From assembly GCA_036384915.1 (NCBI GenBank), contig DASVLJ010000071.1, positions 310,001-374,000 of the forward strand: DNA of 64,000 nucleotides. Direction: 5' to 3'. The DNA is from PKWO01 sp036384915. GTDB lineage: Bacteria; Pseudomonadota; Gammaproteobacteria; Burkholderiales; Burkholderiaceae_D. Shown here piece after piece: positions 1 through 7,041 of the stretch; positions within the stretch are counted from its first letter, which is position 1, and the number at the start of each line of letters is the position of its first letter. Under the pieces are notes generated by a model that worked only from the letters and a program-made list of their open reading frames with translations, made no database searches and was not told the DNA's origin. Made by a program: the position numbers and the translations under genes.

Positions 1-1
1 G

Positions 2-181
2 ACGCGCTACCGCAACCTCTACCTAAACACGGGCCACGGCACGCTGGGCTGGACCATGGGCGCGGGCTCGGGCAAGGCCATCGCAGAGATCGTGTCCGGG
101 CGGCAACCGGAAGTCGACTTCGAATTTACGGGGATTCCGCAACGCAAGACATCTTCGTTCGGTGCGGTGCAAACAGCATAG
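2..181 (+). CDS. dadA: D-amino acid dehydrogenase, C-terminal fragment (5' end outside window)
   Basis: Only the last 59 residues are present; the gene enters from the left edge and stops at TAG 179-181. The readable segment contains the NTGHGTLGWTMGAGSGK stretch, which is the conserved C-terminal FAD-binding part of the DadA small subunit, followed by the usual ISGRxP-type ending. DadA oxidatively deaminates D-amino acids (chiefly D-alanine) and feeds electrons to the respiratory chain at the inner membrane. It is convergent with an Lrp/AsnC regulator 70 bp away, a frequent partner of dad genes. Family assignment is confident; nothing can be said of the N-terminal Rossmann domain. Confidence 0.85.
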   Translation, partial: TRYRNLYLNTGHGTLGWTMGAGSGKAIAEIVSGRQPEVDFEFTGIPQRKTSSFGAVQTA

Positions 182-250
182 CGCTCCGCTCTCTGCTGTT
201 GCCAAAAAACGACAGCAATTTACACCTTATTTGCAGGCTCATTCACAGGC

Positions 251-760
251 TCATTTGCCGACTTTGACCTGCAATTCGGCAGCCTTTTCATCGAAGGCGA
301 TTCGCGTGGCGAACTTGGCGCGCTTCATCGGGAAGCGCGACTGGAAGTGCCGCACATTGCCCGACCCCGAAATCACGCGCCGCACAAACTGGTAATACGC
401 CTCCATGTCGATGACGTGCACGACGAGGAAGTAATCGTAATCGCCCGAGACGAAATAACACTGCATCACCTCGGCTTCCTTGCTCATCCTGGCTTCAAAA
501 TCCTGCATGTGCTCGTCGGACTGGTTGTTCAACGAGACTTCAAGGAAAGCCAGCATGCCGTAGCCCAACGCGAACGGATCGACCATCGCCACGTCGGCGC
601 TGATGACGCCCGCTTCGCGCAGCTCGCGCACTCTGCGCAAACAGGTCGGCTGCGAGATATGTACCTTGTCTGCCAGAACCCTGGTCGGGGTTTGGTTGTC
701 CCTTTGCAGCAGGTTCAAAAGCTTGCGATCTACCTTGTCCAGGGTGTGAAATTTGGGCAT
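251..760 (-). CDS. Lrp/AsnC family transcriptional regulator
   Basis: A 169-residue protein of typical family length (about 150-170). An N-terminal winged helix-turn-helix (residues about 8-60, including LADKVHISQPTCLRRVREL) is followed by the RAM ligand-binding domain (about 70-150) with the GDYDYFLVV strand. Such proteins form octamers that bind amino acids and control amino-acid catabolism or transport. It sits convergent to dadA and divergent from a branched-chain amino-acid binding protein, so it may control either; in this clade the regulator next to dadA is often a DadR-type regulator (inference). The ATG at 760 is the only reasonable start although no strong Shine-Dalgarno is visible. 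Confidence 0.88.
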   Translation of the reverse strand: MPKFHTLDKVDRKLLNLLQRDNQTPTRVLADKVHISQPTCLRRVRELREAGVISADVAMVDPFALGYGMLAFLEVSLNNQSDEHMQDFEARMSKEAEVMQCYFVSGDYDYFLVVHVIDMEAYYQFVRRVISGSGNVRHFQSRFPMKRAKFATRIAFDEKAAELQVKVGK

Positions 761-781
761 ATAAAAAACGTGGAATTTGTC

Positions 782-818
782 AAAAAACCGCAGAAAAACT
801 CTTTCCGAACGGTTTTTT
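782..818. promoter_or_regulatory. inverted repeat in the lrp/liv divergent promoter region
   Basis: The arms AAAAAACCG (782-790) and CGGTTTTTT (810-818) are exact inverted repeats separated by 19 bases, between the divergent Lrp-type gene and the Liv-type binding-protein gene. The shape is compatible with a weak terminator or attenuator, or a regulator-binding site. A smaller dyad, TTCAG-N4-CTGAA, lies at 838-851. Function is inference. Confidence 0.3.
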
Positions 819-924
819 ATGTTGTACCGTCTGCTTGTTCAGAAACCTGAATAGCTGGGGCGGGCAAAACCTGCTCCAAGTGTTGCAGCAACCTCGTATT
901 TTTTCAATCCTTAGGAGGACATTC

Positions 925-2076
925 ATGCAGTTTAAGACTATAAAAATGATTCCGCTGGCCGCAGCAGTCGCGTTCGCTTTCGCTGGAACGGCATCGGCAG
1001 CAGATGAACAAGTCGTGAAGATCGGCCATGTCGGTCCCACCTCCGGCGCGATCGCCCACCTCGGCAAGGACAACGAAAACGGCGCCCGCATGGCGATCGA
1101 CGAATTGAACGCCAAGGGCTTCACCATCAACGGCAAGAAGGTTCACTTTGAACTGCTCGCCGAAGACGACGCAGCCGACCCGAAGCAAGGTACCGCTGCA
1201 GCGCAAAAACTGGTCGACGCCAAAGTCAACGGCGTGATCGGCCACTTGAACTCCGGCACGACCATCCCCGCTTCGAAGATCTATCACGATGCCGGCATCC
1301 CGCAAATCTCGCCCTCGGCAACCAACCCCAAGTACACGCAACAAGGCTTTGAAACCGCGTTCCGCGTTTGCGCCAATGACGGCCAACTGGGTGGCACGCT
1401 GGGCCGCTATGCAGTGCAAGTGAACAAAGCCAAGTCGGTCGCCGTGATTGACGACGGCACAGCCTACGGTCAGGGCGTCGCCGCCGAATTCGAAAAGGGC
1501 GCAAAGGGCAAGGGCGCCAAGGTTGTGGCCACCGAGCACACCACCGACAAGGCTACCGACTTCAACGCCATTCTGACCAAGATCAAGGCGCAAAATCCTG
1601 ACGTCATCTTCTTCGGCGGCATGGACGCCGTTGCAGGCCCGATGTTGAAGCAGATGAAGACCCTGGGCATCAACGCCAAGTTCATGGGTGGCGACGGTAT
1701 CTGTACCGAAGGTCTGGTGAAGCTGGCCGGCGACGGCATGGCCGATGGCCAAGTGGTGTGCGCCGAAGCAGGCGGTGTGGAAGACTCCGGCAAGGCTGCG
1801 CTGGAAAAGTGGAAGGCCGAATACAAGAAGAAGTTCGGCGTCGACGTCCAGATTTACGCTCCCTATGTCTATGACGCCGTCATGACCATGGCCAAGGCGA
1901 TGCAGGACGCCAAGTCCGCTGAGCCGGCAAAGTACCTGCCGTTCCTGGCCAAGATCAAGTATCACGGCGTCACCGGCGACATCGAATTCGATTCGAAGGG
2001 CGACATGAAGAACGGCACGATGACGCTGTACACCTACAAGGGTGGCGAGCGCCAAGTCATCACCGTCACTCACTAA
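925..2076 (+). CDS. livK: branched-chain amino acid ABC transporter substrate-binding protein
   Basis: 383 residues, normal length for LivJ/LivK periplasmic proteins. The ATG at 925 is preferred over upstream codons because an AGGAGG Shine-Dalgarno (913-918) lies seven bases before it and it gives a clean Sec signal peptide, with cleavage expected after about residue 25 (TASA/ADEQ). The mature part has the type I periplasmic fold signatures VKIGHVGPTSG, the repeated NSGTTIPAS ligand loop and the SPSATNP motif. It captures leucine/isoleucine/valine-type substrates and delivers them to a Liv permease not present in this window, so it is an orphan or stand-alone binding protein. A strong terminator follows immediately. 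Substrate within the family is inference. Confidence 0.92.
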   Translation: MQFKTIKMIPLAAAVAFAFAGTASAADEQVVKIGHVGPTSGAIAHLGKDNENGARMAIDELNAKGFTINGKKVHFELLAEDDAADPKQGTAAAQKLVDAKVNGVIGHLNSGTTIPASKIYHDAGIPQISPSATNPKYTQQGFETAFRVCANDGQLGGTLGRYAVQVNKAKSVAVIDDGTAYGQGVAAEFEKGAKGKGAKVVATEHTTDKATDFNAILTKIKAQNPDVIFFGGMDAVAGPMLKQMKTLGINAKFMGGDGICTEGLVKLAGDGMADGQVVCAEAGGVEDSGKAALEKWKAEYKKKFGVDVQIYAPYVYDAVMTMAKAMQDAKSAEPAKYLPFLAKIKYHGVTGDIEFDSKGDMKNGTMTLYTYKGGERQVITVTH

Positions 2077-2102
2077 GTGCATCAAGCTCTTAGGCAGTAA
2101 CG

Positions 2103-2130
2103 AAAAAAGCGCCCCACGGGGCGCTTTTTT
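2103..2130 (+). terminator. intrinsic terminator after livK
   Basis: Stem GCGCCCC (2109-2115) / GGGGCGC (2118-2124), flanked by six A before and six T after. The symmetric A/T runs let it act in both directions; it separates livK (+) from the convergent cytochrome c gene (-). Confidence 0.9.
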
Positions 2131-2145
2131 CATGGTGAGATGCGC

Positions 2146-2463
2146 TTACTTTTGCGACAGCACCCACTTGACCAGCGTGTGCGCTTCGGCCTCGGTGACG
2201 CCGGCATTGGGCGGCATCGGGACTTGGCCCCACGTGCCGGAGGTACCCTTCAGCACCTTTTGCACCAGTTGATTTTCCGCGTCCTTTTGGCCGGCATACT
2301 TCTTTGCCACATCCTTGTAGGCAGGGCCGACGATCTTGGCGTCCACGGAATGGCAAGCAAGGCAGCCCTTGGCCTTGGCCAAATCCGCGGCGTCAGCGGC
2401 AAATGCCGCCTGACCACCAAAGAGCGCGGCGGCAAACAAGCCGAGCGAAAGGAATTTCTTCAT
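2146..2463 (-). CDS. class I cytochrome c (c551/c552 type), periplasmic
   Basis: 105 residues from the ATG at 2463. A Sec signal peptide (about residues 1-22, ending AAFA) precedes a single haem-binding CLACH motif (C34, C37, H38). The probable distal Met ligand is in the VPMPPN segment (M83), which is characteristic of the small c551/c552 electron carriers. It would shuttle electrons in the periplasm between the bc1 complex and terminal oxidases or reductases. Longer readings starting at 2583 would destroy the signal peptide and were not chosen. Nothing unusual in composition. Confidence 0.92.
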   Translation of the reverse strand: MKKFLSLGLFAAALFGGQAAFAADAADLAKAKGCLACHSVDAKIVGPAYKDVAKKYAGQKDAENQLVQKVLKGTSGTWGQVPMPPNAGVTEAEAHTLVKWVLSQK

Positions 2464-2643
2464 TGTATTCTCCAATAAAATTGATGAGAGGAAGCCAAGG
2501 GGGCCGCAATTTTTCAGGCGCACCGCTGGCCAATAGTACGATATCTGCTGAAGTTGTGTCAGTCCTTGATGCACATCAGACATCCGTGATTGACCATGTG
2601 CAACATCCGATTTATGCTAGCACGCTGGTTTCCTGGAGGCGCC

Positions 2644-2877
2644 ATGCCGCTCATTCTCATCACTCTTGCATTGTTTGCGTTGCGCTATTTCGAAGTCGGT
2701 CCATTTGCCACCATGTCGTGGTGGTGGCCTGTCGGTGTCGCCTTCGTCGCCTTCATCTGGTTCGAATTCATCGAACGCATGCTTGGCTTGGACAAGCGGA
2801 GGTCGGATGACGAAACGGAAAAATTGCGCCAAAAACGTGTCAAGGAAACCTTCGACAAGAACAAAAAGAGGCGCTAA
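2644..2877 (+). CDS. small Trp-rich membrane protein (TIGR04438 type)
   Basis: 77 residues. The ATG at 2644 is chosen because GGAGG (2634-2638) precedes it and the product then begins directly with a hydrophobic helix. Two closely spaced membrane segments (about residues 1-12 and 20-42) contain the SWWWPVG tryptophan cluster; the C-terminal half is strongly charged and basic (KRVKETFDKNKKRR). This matches a short, function-unknown family that I know mainly from Betaproteobacteria, which helps place the organism. No function should be inferred beyond an inner-membrane protein with a cytoplasmic charged tail. Confidence 0.8.
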   Translation: MPLILITLALFALRYFEVGPFATMSWWWPVGVAFVAFIWFEFIERMLGLDKRRSDDETEKLRQKRVKETFDKNKKRR

Positions 2878-3350
2878 ACGGCGCTTTGCAGCGCAATGCG
2901 CCGACCTGAAATCCTTGGGAAAAGATTCAGTAGAAGAACCATGCCACATGCCATCCACCCAAAAAGTGGACTGGTAGGTCGAACTTATCCACCGGGAGGC
3001 CACGTTCGCCTCCGCTAACTTCGACTTCGATGGCGCAAATCTCCTGACGCCCGTCCGTGAACCAGCTTACCTCTGAAATTAACGCGCCGAGTCGGCGCAT
3101 CCTCCTCGGGGCGTACCCGGCCAGATGCACCCGATCGCCGGCACTTCCACGGCGCCACCCCACAAATGGTATGTAACTGGTTTGAAATAATTAAAACCAC
3201 TTGACGATCATTTTCTTCAGACGCATTCTTGGCTGCGGCTGCAATTTGACAATTTAGCAAGGATGCAGGGTATGCGACATGCGATGCCCGGGTAGCACGA
3301 TAACAAGCGGCCGCCAGACGGCAATTTCACTGTGGCGTTGAGGAGAGACT
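2878..3350. other. intergenic region upstream of the chitinase gene
   Basis: 473 bp without a convincing gene; the short frames here lack start signals and codon character. The 3' half (3175-3260) is A/T-richer and holds TTGACA at 3246-3251, with a loosely spaced TATGCG at 3271-3276 (19-base spacer), the best candidate promoter for the chitinase gene. A GAGGAGAG Shine-Dalgarno-like stretch lies just before its ATG at 3351. Confidence 0.45.
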
Positions 3351-4868
3351 ATGAGAATCAGACTTTACAGCACCAAATTTCGCAGCACCAGACTTTGCAG
3401 CAGTGTAATGTTGGGCATGGTAGGCAGCATGCTGGCCGCTTGTGGCGGCGGCAACGGCAATGCAGCCGATTCGCTGAACGGCGGCAACAAGCACTTGGTA
3501 CGCAGCGTAAAAGCGGCAGCATGCGTCGCCTGGACCAGCGGCGGCACTTATACCGCGGGCGAGGTCGTTACCTACAACGGCTCGACCTACACGGCCCTGG
3601 TCAACCAGACCGATTATGCGGGCACCGGCTGGAATCCGACCGTTGGGAGCCTGTTCCAGGCGGGCGGAAGCTGCAGCGGTTCGCTGTCGCCCACACCGAC
3701 GCCGACACCTACGCCTGCACCAAGCCCGACGCCGACTCCTCCCCCCGCGCCTACTCCGACTCCCGCGCCCGGCTGCACCTACAGCACCTGGAGCGCCGGC
3801 GTCAACTACTACAAGGGCACGGTCGTCAAATACCCGGCCAACGGCAACTATTACCTAGAGGTGAACAACGGCACCAACGGCAGCGACGGCACCGACCCGA
3901 CCATCAGCACCTGGTATTGGCAACCGACGAGCTGCAGCGGCTCCCCCTCGCCCACGCCGACTCCCACACCGACGCCGACTCCCACACCGGGCTGCACCTA
4001 TAGCACCTGGAGCGCGGGCGTGGACTACTACAAGGGCACCGTCGTCAAATACCCGGCCAACGGCAATTACTACCTTGAAGTAAATAACGGCACCAACGGC
4101 AGCGACGGCACCGATCCGACCATCAGCACCTGGTACTGGCAACCGACCTCTTGCGCCGGCTCGCCCTCGCCCTCGCCCTCGCCCTCGCCCTCGCCCTCGC
4201 CCTCGCCCTCGCCCTCGCCCTCGCCCTCGCCCACACCGACACCGACGCCGGGCGGCTTCGCCGTCTCGCAGTCGCAGTACAGCGCCATGTTCCCGAGCGC
4301 GAACGGTTTCTACACCTACGCCAACCTGGTGACGGCGATGAACAAGTATCCGGCCTTCGCCAACACCGGCAGCCAGACGCAGAAGCTGCAGGAAGCCGCA
4401 GCCTTCTTCGCCAACGTCAGCCATGAGACCGGTGGCCTGGTCTACATCAACGAGATCGCGCAGGCCCCCTATTGCGGCGGCGGCAGCTATGCCTGCGCGC
4501 CAGGCCAGGAATACTACGGCCGCGGCCCGCTGCAAATCAGCTGGAATTACAACTACGGCGCGGCCGGCTCGGCACTCGGCCTGGACCTGATCGACAATCC
4601 CGGCTTGGTCGCCACCGACGGCGTGGTCACCTGGGAAACGGCGCTGTGGTACTGGATGACGCAGACCGGCAATGCCGGCGTGACGCCGCATAACGCAATG
4701 GTCAATTCCACGGCCTTCGGCCAGACCATCAATGCCATCAACGGCGGCATCGAATGCGGTCAGGCGCCGGGTTCGGTCGGCTACCAGGAGATGCAAGACC
4801 GTGTGTCGCTTTACACGAAGTTTGCCAATATGCTTGGCGTACCCACGGGTAGTGCCACCGGCTGCTGA
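3351..4868 (+). CDS. secreted lipoprotein chitinase: CBM5/12-type modules plus GH19 catalytic domain
   Basis: 505 residues. The signal peptide ends in a lipobox LAAC (C31), predicting a lipid-anchored or surface enzyme. Three Trp/Cys-containing carbohydrate-binding modules of CBM5/12 style follow (about 58-108, 142-195, 215-268); the second and third are almost identical. They are joined by PT-rich linkers, then by a (SP)n linker (271-294). The GH19 catalytic domain occupies about 302-505, with catalytic Glu in HETGG (E359), a second acidic residue in GQEYYGRGPLQ (E387) and the NYNYG substrate-cleft motif. It should hydrolyse chitin (fungal walls, arthropod cuticle) extracellularly by inversion. 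A terminator follows. The repeat-encoded linker may vary in length between strains. Confidence 0.93.
   Translation: MRIRLYSTKFRSTRLCSSVMLGMVGSMLAACGGGNGNAADSLNGGNKHLVRSVKAAACVAWTSGGTYTAGEVVTYNGSTYTALVNQTDYAGTGWNPTVGSLFQAGGSCSGSLSPTPTPTPTPAPSPTPTPPPAPTPTPAPGCTYSTWSAGVNYYKGTVVKYPANGNYYLEVNNGTNGSDGTDPTISTWYWQPTSCSGSPSPTPTPTPTPTPTPGCTYSTWSAGVDYYKGTVVKYPANGNYYLEVNNGTNGSDGTDPTISTWYWQPTSCAGSPSPSPSPSPSPSPSPSPSPSPSPTPTPTPGGFAVSQSQYSAMFPSANGFYTYANLVTAMNKYPAFANTGSQTQKLQEAAAFFANVSHETGGLVYINEIAQAPYCGGGSYACAPGQEYYGRGPLQISWNYNYGAAGSALGLDLIDNPGLVATDGVVTWETALWYWMTQTGNAGVTPHNAMVNSTAFGQTINAINGGIECGQAPGSVGYQEMQDRVSLYTKFANMLGVPTGSATGC
4161..4232 (+). repeat. 12 tandem copies of hexamer CTCGCC (Ser-Pro linker)
   Basis: Perfect 6-bp tandem repeat inside the chitinase gene encoding the (SP)n linker. 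Unit length is a multiple of three, so copy-number change alters linker length without a frameshift. Confidence 0.95.
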
Positions 4869-4889
4869 CCGGCTCTTGCAGATGCGCAG

Positions 4890-4920
4890 AAAAATGGCCC
4901 GCTTCAACCGGGCCATTTTT
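4890..4920 (+). terminator. intrinsic terminator after the chitinase gene
   Basis: Twelve-base stem AAAAATGGCCCG (4890-4901) / CGGGCCATTTTT (4909-4920) with a 7-base loop, 21 bp after the stop codon. It is symmetric enough to also stop the convergent GH114 transcript. Confidence 0.9.
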
Positions 4921-5042
4921 CCATCCACCGCCTCCCTACAATCCGCCCAACCCCGAGCGGAACAACTCTTGCGAGAGCGCCACAGGCAAGACACGCCTGC
5001 GGCGCTCCGCTCATTGCATTTGGTTTACAGTCAATTTCGAAC

Positions 5043-6497
5043 TCAATCGCAACTGGTTCGGAATGAGCCATCCAGCGCCAGCGGCAAGACCAGCGTGCGC
5101 AAGTTGGCGGCCTTGGCCGCGGCACACATGGCGGTGCGTGCGCCGTTGGTGTTGTTCACATACTTGCTGGCATACTCCGCATTGAACACGGCCTTGTTCT
5201 TGGACGTGAAGACCGAATAGCCGCCGCATTCGGAATATTCGTGGCACTGCTCATTGATGGCAAAATCGAACAAAGGTTCGAGCGCCGCCAACTGATCCAC
5301 ATCGTTCTTCAGCGCGACAGCCAGATTGCGGCTGTGGGCCTGCGTGGCCAGATACGTGTTGAAGTCGATCTGGTTTTGCGCCGTGAGCGGGAAGCCTGTC
5401 GAATTGGTATAGCCGTCGACGTTGTCCGGTTCCACCCCGTCGCACCCCTTGGTGACGGCAAGGTCCATGCGCGCCGCCATGATGCTGCGCACGTTCGCCG
5501 AACGCACGTCCAGCCAGTTCTCGCCCGGCCAGCCGTCCATGGCTTTGCCCATGTCCGCGGCGTTGAATTTCGCATAGTCGGGGCGCCAGTTTTCCGAACT
5601 GCCCGCCGAGAAATAGCAGACCACCTTGTGGCCCGCGCTCTTCAATTGCGCGATGGTGTTGGCGCTGGAATCGAACAGGTCGATATCGTACACCGTGGCG
5701 ACATATGACGTGTTCAGAGTGCCGCTCAGTTGCCACTCCCAGCTGGTTGATGCGGTAGGGGCCCAGCGCGTCGGAGTCGGAGTGGGCGTTGGCGTTGGCG
5801 TTGGCGTTGGCGTTGGCGTTGGCGTTGGGGTCGGAGTAGGTGTTGGCGTTGGCGTTGGCGTTGGGGTCGGAGTAGGTGTTGGCGTCGGCGTGTTCACCAA
5901 CGGCAGTTGGAAGACTTCATGCTGATTGCTGCTGGCGCACGTCGCCATCGAGAACGAAATCGACTTGGTATTGGTCGGCGCATCAAGGCACAGCTTATTG
6001 CCTTGATTGATCAATTGCGCCAGGTTGGTACCGACCGAGGACACCTGGAATTGCTGGTTTGTGCCGCTGCCGCAATCATCGAGCTCCACGAACGATCCCG
6101 AACTGCTTCCGGTCGTTGTGATGCACAGCCCGGTTGAAACGTTCTTGAGCTGGTAGACATCCGTGCCGGACGCGACCGGGATGAACTGGAAGTTCTGCAA
6201 GTCGCCGCCGCTGCAAGTATTCAATTGGATGTCCCAACTGCTGGCGACAGCCTCGGTGCAGGCACCATTGGTATTGGAAACGATGCGGTTGATTGAGCTG
6301 CTCACTTTCGCCGCGGCCCGTGCCACAGCCACGACGGCGTGCCGGCTCTGTACGTCGGCCCTGGGGGTCGGATCGGGGCTCGAAGCGGATTGCCCGCCGC
6401 AGGCAGACAGCATTACTGCACTGGAGCTGCTCAGCATCAGCGCGGCAATGGGCTTCAGCTTCCCGGACAGGCCGTTGCTGTTGAATTCTCTATTCAT
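5043..6497 (-). CDS. secreted lipoprotein: ricin-B-type lectin plus GH114 endo-alpha-1,4-polygalactosaminidase
   Basis: 484 residues from the second of two adjacent ATGs (6497; the other is 6500); the AAGGA at about 6505-6509 spaces best to 6497. The signal peptide has lipobox LSAC (C33). A ricin-B-like beta-trefoil (about 78-200, with QLNTCSGG, QNFQF and NQQFQV repeats) binds sugars. A long (PT)n linker follows (about 203-245). The C-terminal GH114 domain (about 247-484) carries YDIDLFD, CYFSAGSSENWR and the GVEPDNVDGY motif with the likely catalytic acidic residues. GH114 enzymes cleave galactosaminogalactan-like polymers of fungi, consistent with the neighbouring chitinase. The gene is convergent with the chitinase and has a long A/T-rich regulatory upstream region. 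Confidence 0.9.
   Translation of the reverse strand: MNREFNSNGLSGKLKPIAALMLSSSSAVMLSACGGQSASSPDPTPRADVQSRHAVVAVARAAAKVSSSINRIVSNTNGACTEAVASSWDIQLNTCSGGDLQNFQFIPVASGTDVYQLKNVSTGLCITTTGSSSGSFVELDDCGSGTNQQFQVSSVGTNLAQLINQGNKLCLDAPTNTKSISFSMATCASSNQHEVFQLPLVNTPTPTPTPTPTPTPTPTPTPTPTPTPTPTPTPTPTPTPTPTRWAPTASTSWEWQLSGTLNTSYVATVYDIDLFDSSANTIAQLKSAGHKVVCYFSAGSSENWRPDYAKFNAADMGKAMDGWPGENWLDVRSANVRSIMAARMDLAVTKGCDGVEPDNVDGYTNSTGFPLTAQNQIDFNTYLATQAHSRNLAVALKNDVDQLAALEPLFDFAINEQCHEYSECGGYSVFTSKNKAVFNAEYASKYVNNTNGARTAMCAAAKAANLRTLVLPLALDGSFRTSCD
5770..5892 (-). repeat. hexamer tandem repeats with 36-bp higher-order period (Pro-Thr linker)
   Basis: On the plus strand the unit is GGCGTT and variants; the block GGGGTCGGAGTAGGTGTT recurs at 5827 and 5863 (36-bp period). 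It encodes the (PT)n linker of the GH114 lipoprotein. Like the chitinase linker it can expand or contract in frame. Confidence 0.92.
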
Positions 6498-7041
6498 CAT
6501 CTCATCCTTATCAAAGTGGTTGGAGGCGTCCCCTGGAAAATCCCGGCGAAAGCGCGGCGTTGGATCTTTGACGCAGCCGTTTTTCACGTACAACAACTCT
6601 GTTTGTCCAAGCCAGGGCTGAATATCTTTCGATTGACTCGCCCCATGTATTTTTCTGCGAGAAGGCATTCCTTGACCAACCACTCGCAGGATGCGACATG
6701 GTCCATCGTCGGATCGACAACGATTCAATATCTTGATTTTTTCGAATACTTTCGAATTTACAAATAAAACATAAAATCGAAAGACATAAAAATAAATTAC
6801 AATGCAGTGAAATATTATTCAAGCAAAACCACAGAGTCAATATATTTTGAAAGCTTTCGAAAATATATTAACGAAAGAAGATTCGCCTGATTTGAAAGGA
6901 AAATGCGGAAAGCGCTGCGCCATAACGGAGACCGCGAGACAAGGTGCGCAAAGAAGGGGGAGGTGAGGATTTACATATGAGCAGATGGGGGCGCACAACA
7001 GCCTGACTGGAGCCGACCCCTCGGCCGGCTCCGGGGGATGG
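6498..7041. other. regulatory intergenic region upstream of the GH114 gene
   Basis: 544 bp with no credible gene. Positions 6720-6900 are strikingly A/T-rich for this genome. The hexamer TTTCGA (either strand) occurs at 6627-6632, 6740-6745, 6750-6755, 6777-6782 and 6855-6862. The region probably holds the GH114 promoter and operator sites. Near the end of ilvD there is also a weak hairpin GGAGCCGA/TCGGCTCC (about 7010-7032) without a T tract. Confidence 0.5.
6839..6869. promoter_or_regulatory. A/T-rich palindrome, candidate operator
   Basis: Arms AATATATTTT (6839-6848) and AAAATATATT (6860-6869) flank a perfect inner palindrome GAAAGCTTTC (6849-6858) with one extra G. It is a 31-bp dyad 340 bp upstream of the GH114 start. 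No intrinsic-terminator T run follows it, so protein binding is the more natural reading; the factor is unknown. Confidence 0.5.

Noticed and set aside
2927..3163. Small minus-strand frames upstream of the chitinase gene
   Set aside because: No start signals, no homologous appearance and overlap with each other; treated as non-coding.
4161..4232. Short direct repeats considered as a CRISPR array
   Set aside because: The 6-bp contiguous units have no spacers and encode an SP linker in frame.
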